From Lutimaribacter pacificus (GTDB lineage: Bacteria > Pseudomonadota > Alphaproteobacteria > Rhodobacterales > Rhodobacteraceae): a stretch of 64,000 bases of DNA. Positions 37,854 to 46,850 of the stretch are shown here, one piece after another. The stretch is taken from positions 1,174,171-1,238,170 of the forward strand of contig NZ_FQZZ01000001.1 of assembly GCF_900142185.1 (NCBI RefSeq). Direction: 5' to 3'. Each line of letters opens with the position of its first letter. Positions within the stretch are counted from its first letter, which is position 1. The notes beneath the pieces are model-generated. The model was not told the origin of the DNA and searched no databases. It worked only from the letters and a program-made list of their open reading frames with translations. The position numbers were made by a program, and so were the translations under genes.

Positions 37854-37869
37854 TGAACCGATCGGTTCA
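37854..37869. promoter_or_regulatory. Perfect 16-bp palindrome, probable repressor operator
   Basis: TGAACCGATCGGTTCA is a perfect 16-bp palindrome 96 bp before the RND adaptor start. Its size and symmetry resemble operators of TetR/AcrR-type repressors that control efflux pumps. No such regulator gene is in the window. It also lies upstream of the divergent YfgM-like gene. Confidence 0.65.
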
Positions 37870-37871
37870 GT

Positions 37872-37917
37872 CCGCGTCACCGCGCCACGACGCGCAAAGA
37901 TTGCAAATGTGACGCGG
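37872..37917. promoter_or_regulatory. Second inverted repeat in the RND control region
   Basis: CCGCGTCAC (37872-37880) and GTGACGCGG (37909-37917) are perfect 9-bp inverted arms separated by 28 bp. TTGCAA (37901) and TATGAA (37923) between and after them could be -35 and -10 boxes for the efflux genes. It could be a second operator or an mRNA-leader hairpin. Confidence 0.4.
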
Positions 37918-37964
37918 GGCTGTATGAAAACGGCACGACGCAAGATGCAGGCAAAGGAGCCCTG

Positions 37965-39200
37965 ATGCGCCCGATTCCCATTCTGACCGCCATCGTGGTC
38001 ACCGCGGTGCTTTACCTGCTGGTGATGGAGAGGGACGCGCTGTTCGCCTTCGCCACCGGCGGCGAGGTCACAGACAGCACGCAGGCCGCCGCGCCCGCCG
38101 ACGCGGCCGAGGCGATGGCCGGGGAAAAGCCGGTCAGGGTGGTGGCCATCCGCTCCACCGCGCAGGTGATCGACAGCGCGGTGATCCTGCGCGGCGAAAC
38201 CCGCGCCGCGCGGCAGGTCGAGATGCGGGCCGAAACCTCGGGCCAGGTGGTATCCGAGCCGCTGCGCAAGGGCGCCTTCGTCGACCGGGGCCAGACCCTG
38301 TGCCGTATTGATCCGGGCACGCGCGAGGCCGCGCTGGCCGAGGCCGAGGCCCGGCTGGCCGAGGCCCGCGCCCGCGCCCCCGAGGCCCGCGCCCGGCTGA
38401 CCCAGGCCGAGGCGCAGCTGCGCGAGGCGCAACTGAACCAGACCGCTGCCGCGCGGCTGTCGCAGGACGGCTTTGCCTCGGAAACGCGGGTCGCCGCGAC
38501 CGAGGCGGCGGTCAGCGCCGCCGAGGCGGCGGTGGAATCCGCGCGCACCGGGCTGGAAACCGTGAAATCCGGCGTGCAATCGGCCGAGGCCGCGCTGGCC
38601 GCCGCACGAAAAGAGATCGAGCGGCTGACGATCAGCGCGCCCTTCGCCGGGCTGCTGGAAAGCGACACGGCGGAACTGGGCAGCCTGATGCAGCCCGGAT
38701 CGCTGTGCGGCACGGTGATCCAGCTCGATCCGATCAAGGTGACGGGCTATATCCCGGAAACCGAGATCGGCCGGGTCGAGGTCGGCGCGCTGGCCGGGGC
38801 ACGGCTGAGCGACGGGCATGAATTGCGCGGGCGGGTCACCTTCCTGTCGCGTTCGGCCGATCCGGTGACGCGCACCTTCCTTGTGGAAATCGACATGCCC
38901 AACGGCGATCTGGAAATCCGCGACGGCCAGACCGCCGAGATCGTGATCCAGGCCGATGGCGCCAACGCGCATCTTCTGCCGCAATCGGCGCTGGCGCTGA
39001 ACGATGACGGTGCGCTTGGCGTGCGGGTCGTGGGCGCGGAAAACCGGGTCGAGTTCGCGCCCCTGACCCTGATCCGCGACACCGCCGAGGGGGTCTGGGT
39101 CACCGGCCTGCCCGACGCGGCGCAGGTGATCGTGGTCGGGCAGGAATACGTGCGCGCGGGCGTGCTGGTCGATCCCACCTTCCGGGAGCCGGGCGAATGA
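37965..39200 (+). CDS. RND efflux periplasmic adaptor (membrane fusion protein)
   Basis: A 411-aa membrane fusion protein with an N-terminal membrane anchor (PILTAIVVTAVLYLLVM, residues about 4-20), a lipoyl half-domain (VILRGETRAARQVEMRAETS), a long alpha-helical hairpin very rich in Ala/Glu/Arg (residues about 115-225), the second lipoyl half (APFAGLLESDTAELGSLMQP) and a beta-barrel. It would bridge the inner-membrane pump to an outer-membrane channel. No TolC-type gene is nearby. Its stop overlaps the pump gene start (ATGA). Confidence 0.92.
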   Translation: MRPIPILTAIVVTAVLYLLVMERDALFAFATGGEVTDSTQAAAPADAAEAMAGEKPVRVVAIRSTAQVIDSAVILRGETRAARQVEMRAETSGQVVSEPLRKGAFVDRGQTLCRIDPGTREAALAEAEARLAEARARAPEARARLTQAEAQLREAQLNQTAAARLSQDGFASETRVAATEAAVSAAEAAVESARTGLETVKSGVQSAEAALAAARKEIERLTISAPFAGLLESDTAELGSLMQPGSLCGTVIQLDPIKVTGYIPETEIGRVEVGALAGARLSDGHELRGRVTFLSRSADPVTRTFLVEIDMPNGDLEIRDGQTAEIVIQADGANAHLLPQSALALNDDGALGVRVVGAENRVEFAPLTLIRDTAEGVWVTGLPDAAQVIVVGQEYVRAGVLVDPTFREPGE

Positions 39201-42200
39201 GCGGGATCGTCGACTGGGCCGCCTCGCGCGCGCGGATGGTGCTGGCGTTCATCGCGCTCAGCCTGCTGGCGGGGGGCTTTGCCTATACCGGCCTGCCGAA
39301 AGAGGGCGAGCCCGATCTCGACATCCCCGCGCTTTTCGTGTCGGTCCCCTTCCCCGGCATTTCGGCCGAGGATGCCGAAAGCCTGCTGATCAAGACGATG
39401 GAAACCGAGCTGTCGGATCTCGACGGGCTCAAGGAAATGACCGCGACCGCCGCCGAGGGCTATGCCGGGATCGCGCTGGAATTCGAATTCGGCTGGGACA
39501 AGTCGCGCGTCATGGCCGATGTGCGCGAGGCGATGAACACCGCCGAGGGCCAGTTTCCCGACGGGTTCGAGAAATACACCATCAACGAGATCAATTTCAG
39601 CGAATTTCCCATCGTCATCGTGAACCTGACGGGGGCGGTGCCCGAACGCACCATGGCGCGGGTCGCCAAGGACCTGCAGGACCGGGTCGAGGCGCTGGAC
39701 GCCGTGCTGGAGGCGGGGATCGCCGGCAACCGCGACGAGATGGTCGAGGTGGTAATCGACCCGCTGCGGCTGGAGGCCTACAACGTCACCGCGGGCGAGC
39801 TGATCAACGTGGTGCAGAACAACAACCTGCTGGTGCCCGCCGGCGAGGTCGAGACCGCGCAGGGCACCTTCAGCGTCAAGATCCCCAGCAGTTTCGACGA
39901 GCCGCGCGACATCTATTCGCTGCCGGTCAAGACCAATGGCGACCGCGTGGTGACGCTGGGCGACCTGGCCGATATCCGCCTGACCTTCGAGGATCGCACC
40001 GGCACCGCGCGGTTCAACGGCGAACCCACGGTCGCGCTGCAGGTGGTCAAGCGCAAGGGGTTCAACCTGATCGACACCGCCAGCGAGGTGCAGCGCGTGG
40101 TCGACGAGGCCTATGCCAGTTTCCCCGAGGATCTGCGCGCCACGGTGAACGTGGGCACGTCCAACGACCAGAGCCGCATCGTCGCCTCGATGGTGGCGCA
40201 GCTCGAAGGGTCGGTGCTGACCGCCATCGCGCTGGTGATGATCGTGGTGCTGGCCAGCCTCGGCAGCCGCGCGGCGCTGCTGGTGGGCTTTGCGATCCCG
40301 ACCTCGTTCCTGTTGTGCTTCGTGCTGCTGGCGGTGATGGGGGTGACGATTTCCAACATCGTGATGTTCGGCCTGATCCTTGCGGTGGGGATGCTGGTGG
40401 ACGGCGCGATCGTGGTGGTGGAATACGCCGACAAGCGGATATCCGAGGGCACCGGCCCGATGCACGCCTATGTCGAGGCGGCCAAGCGGATGTTCTGGCC
40501 GATCATCAGCTCGACCGCGACGACGCTCTGTGCCTTCATGCCGATGCTGTTCTGGCCGGGCGTGCCGGGCGAGTTCATGGGGATGCTGCCGGTCACGCTG
40601 ATCTTCGTGCTGATGGCCTCGCTGGTGGTGGCGCTGATCTACCTGCCGGTGATGGGCGGGGTGACGGGCCGGATCAGCCGCAGCTTTACCCGCGCCTCGG
40701 ACTGGCTGCGCGCCCACAGCCCATGGGCGCTGCGCGCGGCGCTGGTGCCGGTGGCGCTTTACGCGATGTTCCTGGGTGCGATGCAGGTCATCAACCCCGA
40801 TTACCTGTTCTCGGCCTTCGGCGGGGCCAGCCCGCTGTCGGGGCCGCTGGCCGCCCTGCCCGGCATCGTCCTGTTCGCCCTTGCGGCCTTCGCGGCCTCG
40901 ATCACGCTCAGCGCGGCGCAGGTGACATGGCGGCGGCGACAGGTGCAGGCGGGCCGGCGCCGCTCGCCTTTCGGCTGGCTGATCTCGATGATCGCGGCCA
41001 ACCCGGTGATGCCGCTGGTGACCATCGTCGCGGTGATCGCCTTCGTCGTCAGCGTCTTCATGTATTTCGCGCAGAACAACCGCGGGGTCGAGTTCTTTAC
41101 CGAGTCCGAGCCCGAGCAGGCCATCGTCTATGTCCGCGCGCGCGGCAATCTCAGCCTTGCGGAAAAGGATGCACTGGTGGCGCAGGCCGAACAGGTGGTG
41201 CTGACCCATCCCGGCATCCTGAACGCCTTTGCCTTTGCCGGGGATGGCGGGCTGAACAACAACACAGGCGGCGCGCAGCCGCCGCTGGACACGATCGGGC
41301 AGGTCCAGTTCGAAACCATCCCGTGGGAGGACCGTCCCGCCTATGCCGCCAGCCACGCGGGCGAGGTGACGCTGGAACAGCTCGACGGCGACGTGATGAT
41401 CGACGACCTGACCGCCAAACTGGAACAGATCCCCGGCATAAGGATCGAGATCCTGGCGCAGGCGCGCGGCCCGGCCTCGGCCAAGCCGGTGCACCTGCGC
41501 ATCAAGGGCGACGACTGGGATGCGCTGACGCAGGCCACCGCCATGACCCGCGCCAGGTTCGAGGAAACCGAGGGGCTGACCCTGATCGAGGATACCCTGC
41601 CCCTGCCCGGCATCGACTGGCAGATCGACGTCGACGTGGAAAAGGCCGGCCGGTTCGGTGCCGACGTGGCCACCGTGGGCGCGATGGTGCAGCTTGTCAC
41701 GCGGGGCATCCTGCTCGATACGATGCGCGTCGACAGCTCCGACGAAGAGATAGATATCCGCGTGCGCCTGCCGCAGGACGACCGCGTGCTGTCCACCCTC
41801 GATACCCTGAAGGTGCGCACGCAGGACGGGCTGGTGCCGCTGGCCAATTTCATCACCCGCCAGCCGGTGCCCAAACTGGCCGAGATCAAGCGCGTGGACG
41901 GCAAACGCTATTTCGACATCAAGGCCGGGGTAGCGGCCGGGCTGACCAAGACCGTCACCGCCGCCGATGGCAGCGAGACGCAGGTGCCGATCACCGCGAA
42001 CGAGCGGATCGCAACGCTGACCGAATGGCTCGACTCGGGCGCCCTGCCCCCCGGTATCGACTATGAATGGACCGGCGACCAGGAGATGCAGGAGGAAAGC
42101 CAGGCCTTCCTGCAATCGGCCTTCGGCGCCGCGCTGGGGCTGATGTTCATCATCCTGCTGGCGCAGTTCAACAGCTTCTACAACGCGGTGCTGGTGCTGG

Positions 42201-42814
42201 TCGCGGTGGTGCTGTCGACCACCGGCGTGCTGATCGGGATGCTGGTGATGAACCAGCCGTTCTCGATCATCATGACCGGCACGGGTATCGTGGCGCTGGC
42301 CGGGATCGTGGTGAACAACAACATCGTGCTGATCGACACCTATCAGGATTACAGCCGCTACATGCCCCGGATCGAGGCGATCATCCGCACCGCCGAGGAT
42401 CGCATCCGCCCGGTGTTCCTGACCACGGTGACGACGATGGCGGGGCTGGCGCCGATGATGCTGGGGCTCAGCCTCGATTTCATCAATGGCGGCTATGCGC
42501 TCGACAGCCCCACGGCGCTGTGGTGGAAACAGCTGGCCACGGCGGTGGTGTTCGGGCTGGGCATCGCCACTGTGCTGACGCTGGTCTTCACGCCGTCGCT
42601 GCTGGCGCTGCGGGTCTGGTTCTCGACCTATGTCCGCGCGCTTGGCCGGGTGTTCGCGATGCTCACCAAGGGCAGGTCCAGCCGCGCCGCGCAGGACTGG
42701 GCGCTGCGCCGCGCCGCGCGCCGGATCAGGGCGCCCGAGATCGTCTGGGACGAGGACGCGGCACCCACCGCCGCCACGCCCCCGGCGTCATCGCCGCTCA
42801 AGGCCGCCGAGTGA
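39197..42814 (+). CDS. RND-family efflux permease with extra central membrane segment
   Basis: A 1205-aa inner-membrane proton-driven pump. It shows the two-fold RND layout: TM1 at the N-terminus, porter loop (residues about 35-335), TM2-6 with GMLVDGAIVVVEYAD in TM4, then TM7 (MPLVTIVAVIAFVVSVFMYF), second porter loop and TM8-12 with GIVALAGIVVNNNIVLIDTY. It is about 150 residues longer than typical AcrB; between TM6 and TM7 (residues about 505-590) lies an insert with two additional hydrophobic segments. Substrates are unknown. It is translationally coupled to its adaptor; a copy of the dispersed repeat follows 42 bp after the stop. Confidence 0.93.
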   Translation: MSGIVDWAASRARMVLAFIALSLLAGGFAYTGLPKEGEPDLDIPALFVSVPFPGISAEDAESLLIKTMETELSDLDGLKEMTATAAEGYAGIALEFEFGWDKSRVMADVREAMNTAEGQFPDGFEKYTINEINFSEFPIVIVNLTGAVPERTMARVAKDLQDRVEALDAVLEAGIAGNRDEMVEVVIDPLRLEAYNVTAGELINVVQNNNLLVPAGEVETAQGTFSVKIPSSFDEPRDIYSLPVKTNGDRVVTLGDLADIRLTFEDRTGTARFNGEPTVALQVVKRKGFNLIDTASEVQRVVDEAYASFPEDLRATVNVGTSNDQSRIVASMVAQLEGSVLTAIALVMIVVLASLGSRAALLVGFAIPTSFLLCFVLLAVMGVTISNIVMFGLILAVGMLVDGAIVVVEYADKRISEGTGPMHAYVEAAKRMFWPIISSTATTLCAFMPMLFWPGVPGEFMGMLPVTLIFVLMASLVVALIYLPVMGGVTGRISRSFTRASDWLRAHSPWALRAALVPVALYAMFLGAMQVINPDYLFSAFGGASPLSGPLAALPGIVLFALAAFAASITLSAAQVTWRRRQVQAGRRRSPFGWLISMIAANPVMPLVTIVAVIAFVVSVFMYFAQNNRGVEFFTESEPEQAIVYVRARGNLSLAEKDALVAQAEQVVLTHPGILNAFAFAGDGGLNNNTGGAQPPLDTIGQVQFETIPWEDRPAYAASHAGEVTLEQLDGDVMIDDLTAKLEQIPGIRIEILAQARGPASAKPVHLRIKGDDWDALTQATAMTRARFEETEGLTLIEDTLPLPGIDWQIDVDVEKAGRFGADVATVGAMVQLVTRGILLDTMRVDSSDEEIDIRVRLPQDDRVLSTLDTLKVRTQDGLVPLANFITRQPVPKLAEIKRVDGKRYFDIKAGVAAGLTKTVTAADGSETQVPITANERIATLTEWLDSGALPPGIDYEWTGDQEMQEESQAFLQSAFGAALGLMFIILLAQFNSFYNAVLVLVAVVLSTTGVLIGMLVMNQPFSIIMTGTGIVALAGIVVNNNIVLIDTYQDYSRYMPRIEAIIRTAEDRIRPVFLTTVTTMAGLAPMMLGLSLDFINGGYALDSPTALWWKQLATAVVFGLGIATVLTLVFTPSLLALRVWFSTYVRALGRVFAMLTKGRSSRAAQDWALRRAARRIRAPEIVWDEDAAPTAATPPASSPLKAAE

Positions 42815-42856
42815 GGCGCTGGCGGGGGGTGTTTCGCGGTTGAGCGGTCACCCCCT

Positions 42857-43024
42857 GCCCGGAACAGCCGCGCAGCGGCCCGGGCATCGCACGGCCGCCC
42901 CCCCCCGGCCGGGCGATTGGCTGCCGCAAGTGCCACGTTTCAGGGTAGGAAGTGGCTGTGCGATAAAGTGGCAGCCACAGAGGCAGGATCGCCCGACCGC
43001 GGCCATGCGATGCCCTCTGTTGCG
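42857..43024 (+). repeat. MITE-like dispersed repeat, full copy B
   Basis: A 168-bp copy in the same orientation as copy A and nearly identical over its first 80 bp (GCCCGGAACAGCCGCGCAGC ... GATTGGCTGCCGCAAGTGCC). It diverges in the middle and is again very similar at the end (GGATCGCCCGACCGCGGCCA ... CTCTGTTGCG). It lies between the RND pump stop and the stop of the convergent Atm1-type gene. Confidence 0.85.
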
Positions 43025-43068
43025 CTCAAGCTGAGATATCGGCCCCCGCCTAACCCTCCGCCACCACC

Positions 43069-44892
43069 CTACGCCGCGTCCTCCTGCTCGGCGGCCTGGC
43101 GCTGCCACAGGCTCCAGTACCGGCCCCGGGCGGCCAGCAGGTCGGCATGGGTGCCCTGCTCGGCGATGCGCCCGTCCTCCAGCACGATGATGCGGTCGGC
43201 ATCGGCAATGGTCGACAGCCGGTGCGCGATGGTCAGCACCGTGCGCCCCTCGCCCGCGCGGCGCAGCGCGCCCTGGATCTCGCGCTCGGTCTCGGTGTCC
43301 AGCGCGCTGGTCGCCTCGTCCAGCAACAAGATCGGCGGGTTTTTCAGCAGCGTGCGCGCGATCCCGACGCGCTGTTTCTCGCCGCCCGACAGTTTCAGTC
43401 CGCGCTCGCCCACCGCCGTGTCGTAGCCCTGCGGCAGCCCCATGATGAAATCGTGGATCTGCGCCGATTTCGCGGCGGCGATGACCTCCCCCTCGGTCGC
43501 ACCGTCGCGGCCATAGGCGATGTTGTAGCGGATCGTGTCGTTGAACAGCACGGTGTCCTGCGGCACCACGCCGATCGCGTCGTGCAGACTGTCCTGGGTG
43601 ACGTCGCGCACGTCCTGCCCGTCGATCCGCAGCGCCCCGCCGCCCACGTCGTAGAACCGGAACAGCAGCCGCCCGATGGTCGACTTGCCCGACCCCGAGG
43701 GCCCCACGATCGCCACCGTCTGCCCCGGCGCCACGTCCAGCGACACGCCCTTGAGGATCGGGCGTTCGGGATCGTAGCCAAATTCGACCGCATCCAGCGT
43801 CACGCGCCCGCCACCGACCTTCAGCGCGGATGCACCGGGCTTGTCGGCAATCTCGGAGGGTTGTTCCAGAAGATCGAACATCTCGCCCATGTCCACAAGG
43901 CTCTGGCGGATTTCCCGGTATACGGTGCCGAGAAAGTTCAGCGGCATGGTGATCTGGATCATGTAGGCGTTGACCATCACGAAATCGCCCACCGTCAGCG
44001 CGCCGTTCTGCACGCCCATGGCCGCCATCACCATCACGATCACCAGCCCGCCGGTGATCAGGAAGCTTTGCCCGAAATTCAGGAAGGACAGCGAATACGA
44101 GGTCAGCAGCGCCGCGCGCTCATACCCCTCCATCGCCTTGTCGTATCGCGCGGCCTCGCGCGACTCGGCGCCGAAATACTTGACGGTTTCGAAATTCAGC
44201 AGGCTGTCGATCGCCTTCTGGTTGGCGTCGGTGTCCTGGTCGTTCATCTCGCGCCGCAGCTTCACCCGCCATTCGGTGACGGCGAAGGTGAACCAGACAT
44301 AGACCGCGATGGTCAGCGCCACGACCGCCAGGTACCAGACGTCGAACAGGAAGAACAGGATACCCGCGATCAGCACCAGTTCCAGCACCAGCGGGCCGAT
44401 GCTGAACAGCAGAAAGCGCAGCAGGAAATCGACGCCCTTGACCCCGCGTTCGATGATCCGGCTCAGCCCGCCGGTCTTGCGCGTGATGTGATAGCGCATG
44501 GACAGGCGGTGGATATGGGTAAAGGTTTCCAGCGCAAGCTGGCGCAGCGCGCGCTGGCCCACGGCAGCGAACAGCGCATCGCGCAATTGCTGGAACCCGT
44601 TGGTCATCAGCCGCGCCATGCCATAGGCCACGGTCAGCCCCACCGCCCCCAGCGCCAGCATCGGCACGCCCTCGCCCGCCAGCGCATCCACCGCGTCCCG
44701 GTAAAGCATCGGCGTATAGACCGCGATCAGCTTGGACGCCAGAAGCGCCAGCAGCGCCAGCACCACGCGGCGCTTTACCCACGGCTTGTCGTCGGGCCAG
44801 AGATAGGGCGCAACCTTGCGGATCGTCCGCCAGCCCGATCGCTGCTCGGCCCGCTTCAGTTCTTCCTCGCTCGCGGTATGGCGTTTGCGCAT
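43069..44892 (-). CDS. Atm1/ABCB7-type ABC exporter (fused permease-ATPase)
   Basis: A 607-aa half-transporter: six-helix ABC membrane domain (residues about 35-330) and C-terminal ATPase with Walker A GPSGSGKST (near residue 393), signature LSGGEKQR and Walker B ILLLDEATSALD. The long, well-conserved N-terminal and linker regions (RGWRTIRKVAPYLWP-like start, NYETVKYF-like stretch seen here as NFETVKYFGAE) fit the Atm1 group, which exports glutathione-linked sulfur compounds or metal conjugates. The ATG at 44892 gives the family-length protein. It lies 71 bp downstream of the LysM gene on the same strand. Confidence 0.9.
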   Translation of the reverse strand: MRKRHTASEEELKRAEQRSGWRTIRKVAPYLWPDDKPWVKRRVVLALLALLASKLIAVYTPMLYRDAVDALAGEGVPMLALGAVGLTVAYGMARLMTNGFQQLRDALFAAVGQRALRQLALETFTHIHRLSMRYHITRKTGGLSRIIERGVKGVDFLLRFLLFSIGPLVLELVLIAGILFFLFDVWYLAVVALTIAVYVWFTFAVTEWRVKLRREMNDQDTDANQKAIDSLLNFETVKYFGAESREAARYDKAMEGYERAALLTSYSLSFLNFGQSFLITGGLVIVMVMAAMGVQNGALTVGDFVMVNAYMIQITMPLNFLGTVYREIRQSLVDMGEMFDLLEQPSEIADKPGASALKVGGGRVTLDAVEFGYDPERPILKGVSLDVAPGQTVAIVGPSGSGKSTIGRLLFRFYDVGGGALRIDGQDVRDVTQDSLHDAIGVVPQDTVLFNDTIRYNIAYGRDGATEGEVIAAAKSAQIHDFIMGLPQGYDTAVGERGLKLSGGEKQRVGIARTLLKNPPILLLDEATSALDTETEREIQGALRRAGEGRTVLTIAHRLSTIADADRIIVLEDGRIAEQGTHADLLAARGRYWSLWQRQAAEQEDAA

Positions 44893-44963
44893 GAATGCCC
44901 CGGTGTCTGCTTTTGCCCCGGTGATATGGGGCTTTTGCCGGAAAGGCCAGACGGGGCGGCGCG

Positions 44964-46190
44964 TCACTCGTCGGGCAGGTCGAACACCTGCCCGGGATAG
45001 ATCAGGTCGGGGTCGCGGATGCGGTCGCGGTTGGCCTCGAACACCTTGACGAAGGCCATGCCCTCGCCATAGCGGTCGCGCGCGATGGCCCAGAGCGTGT
45101 TGCCCGGCTGCACGGTGATCACGGCGACCGGGGTGCCGGTGTCGCGCGTCGCCTCGGCCAGGACCGCGCTGTCCTCGCGCTTGAACGGCGTTTCGACGCG
45201 GCTGATCACCGCGCCGTCCGCGCCCACCTGGTCGACCCGCAGGGTATAGACCCCGGCATCGACCTGCGGCAGCTCGCTGCGCCAGCTTCCGTCGGGGGCC
45301 ACGCGCGAGGTGGTGACCGGCGCGTTGTCCAGGTAGACGCGCACGAAGCCCTCGCCGGGGCTGCGCCCGGTCAGTTCCACCGCGCCGCTATCGGAATAGG
45401 TGATGGCGTCGATGGCGACCGAGGACATGACCTCGGGCGTGGCCGCCCCGGCCGCCGCGCCCGGTTGCAGCACCCGCACGCCCCCGGCGTCCGACAGCAG
45501 CACGGCGGGGCTGTCCCCGGCGGTATCGGCGGTATCCTCCGGTGTCGCGCTGGCGGGTGGTGCCGTGGCGGTAACGGTCTCGGCGGGTTCGGGCGCGGGT
45601 TGTGCGCCGGTGTCGTCCGGTTGCGCCGTTGCCTCGTCCACGGGGTCCGCAGCCTGCGGCGCTGCCGCAACCCCGGTTTCGGCAGGCGGGGTTGCGCTGG
45701 GGGCGATGATGACCTCCTGCTCGGATTGCAGCGCCGCGCCATCATGGGTCATGCGCAGGCGCATCAGCCGGGGATTGGCCGAGGGCGGCAGGTCGAGCAG
45801 CGCGGCGAAACTGCCATCCGATCCGGCGGTGGCCTCGCCGATCACCTCGTCATCCAGCAGCAGCTCGACCCGGCCGCCGGGCTGGGCGTTGCCCGCCACC
45901 TGCGCAAACCCGTCGGATTCGACCCGCACAACCGCAAAGCTGGGCGGTTGCGGGGCGGTCGCCTCGGGCATCTCGGGGGTTTCGGGCGCGGTGGGCGTCG
46001 CCTGTGTTTCGGGCGCCGGGGCGGCCTCGGGCGCAGGGGTCCCCGCGGCGGGGGGCTCGGCCACGTCCTGCGGCGCGGGCGGTGCGTCGAGCCGCCCCCA
46101 CAGCGCCACGCCGATCGCCACCGCGGCAAGCGCAACGATACCCCCGGCCACCACTGCCCCCGGTCCCGAGAGGTTTGCCAATTTGCTCAT
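44964..46190 (-). CDS. LysM-domain membrane-anchored protein
   Basis: A 408-aa protein with an N-terminal membrane segment (AVVAGGIVALAAVAIGVALW), a long Pro/Ala/Glu/Thr-rich low-complexity region (residues about 35-90 and 165-250), two Ig-like/Big-type repeats (VRVESDGFAQVAGNAQPGGR and ITYSDSGAVELTGRSPGEGF) and a C-terminal LysM peptidoglycan-binding domain (VITVQPGNTLWAIARDRYGE to IYPGQVFDLP). It should be periplasmic and bind the cell wall. The ATG at 46190 follows AAGGCGGAAA. A similar LysM protein is common in Rhodobacterales; its role is unproved. Confidence 0.85.
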   Translation of the reverse strand: MSKLANLSGPGAVVAGGIVALAAVAIGVALWGRLDAPPAPQDVAEPPAAGTPAPEAAPAPETQATPTAPETPEMPEATAPQPPSFAVVRVESDGFAQVAGNAQPGGRVELLLDDEVIGEATAGSDGSFAALLDLPPSANPRLMRLRMTHDGAALQSEQEVIIAPSATPPAETGVAAAPQAADPVDEATAQPDDTGAQPAPEPAETVTATAPPASATPEDTADTAGDSPAVLLSDAGGVRVLQPGAAAGAATPEVMSSVAIDAITYSDSGAVELTGRSPGEGFVRVYLDNAPVTTSRVAPDGSWRSELPQVDAGVYTLRVDQVGADGAVISRVETPFKREDSAVLAEATRDTGTPVAVITVQPGNTLWAIARDRYGEGMAFVKVFEANRDRIRDPDLIYPGQVFDLPDE

Positions 46191-46295
46191 TTTCCGCCTT
46201 TGCGACTTTCCCCAGGCCCGCGTGCGAACGCGGTTGAGGGACTGTAGCAACAGAGCTATCACGGGTCAAAACCACATTACGCCCGGAGCACGCCT

Positions 46296-46850
46296 ATGAC
46301 GATCCAACCTTCCGTCTGTGTCTATTGCGGATCACGCGCCGGGGCCAACCCCGCCTATGCCGGGGATGCCGAGGCATTGGGATACGCGCTGGCCGACAAT
46401 GGCTGGCGGCTGGTCTACGGCGCGGGCGACGTGGGGCTGATGGGGCTGGTGGCGCGCGCCGCGCAATATGCCGGCGGGCAGACATTCGGCGTGATCCCCG
46501 TGCACCTGATGCAGGCCGAGGTCGGCAAGCGCGACCTGAGCCAGTTCATCGTGACCGAGAACATGCACGAGCGTAAGAAGGTCATGTTCATGAACTCCAA
46601 CGCCATCGTGGTGCTGCCCGGCGGCGCCGGATCGCTGGACGAATTCTTCGAGGTGCTGACATGGCGGCAGCTCGGCCTTCATGCCAAGCCGATCTTCCTG
46701 CTGGATACCGACGGGTTCTGGCAGCCGCTGGTCGGGCTGATCGACCACGTGATCGACCAGGGCTTCGCCGAACCCTCGCTGCGCGATTTCGTCCGCGTGG
46801 TTCAGGACGTGCCGACGCTGACCGCCGCCCTGCGCGCGGCCCTGTCCTGA
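46296..46850 (+). CDS. LOG-family nucleotide phosphoribohydrolase (TIGR00730)
   Basis: A 184-aa Rossmann-fold protein of the LOG (Lonely Guy) family that hydrolyses nucleoside 5'-monophosphates to base and ribose phosphate. The signatures are SVCVYCGSRAGANPAYA at the N-terminus, GLMGLVARAA, ERKKVMFMNSNAIVVLPGGA and the catalytic GGAGSLDEFFEVLTWRQ. RBS CGGAG precedes the ATG. Whether it makes cytokinins is doubtful; many bacterial homologues are general AMP hydrolases. Its 3' end overlaps the convergent rarD gene by 49 bp. Confidence 0.92.
   Translation: MTIQPSVCVYCGSRAGANPAYAGDAEALGYALADNGWRLVYGAGDVGLMGLVARAAQYAGGQTFGVIPVHLMQAEVGKRDLSQFIVTENMHERKKVMFMNSNAIVVLPGGAGSLDEFFEVLTWRQLGLHAKPIFLLDTDGFWQPLVGLIDHVIDQGFAEPSLRDFVRVVQDVPTLTAALRAALS

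Noticed and set aside
38747..42115. 1122-codon leftward open frame opposite the RND permease
   Set aside because: His/Arg/Gln-rich shadow frame; the sense strand encodes an intact RND pump.
44901..44941. Intrinsic terminator between the LysM and Atm1-type genes
   Set aside because: GCCCC/GGGGC can pair, but the T-tract is on the wrong side for leftward transcription, so it would not end the LysM transcript.
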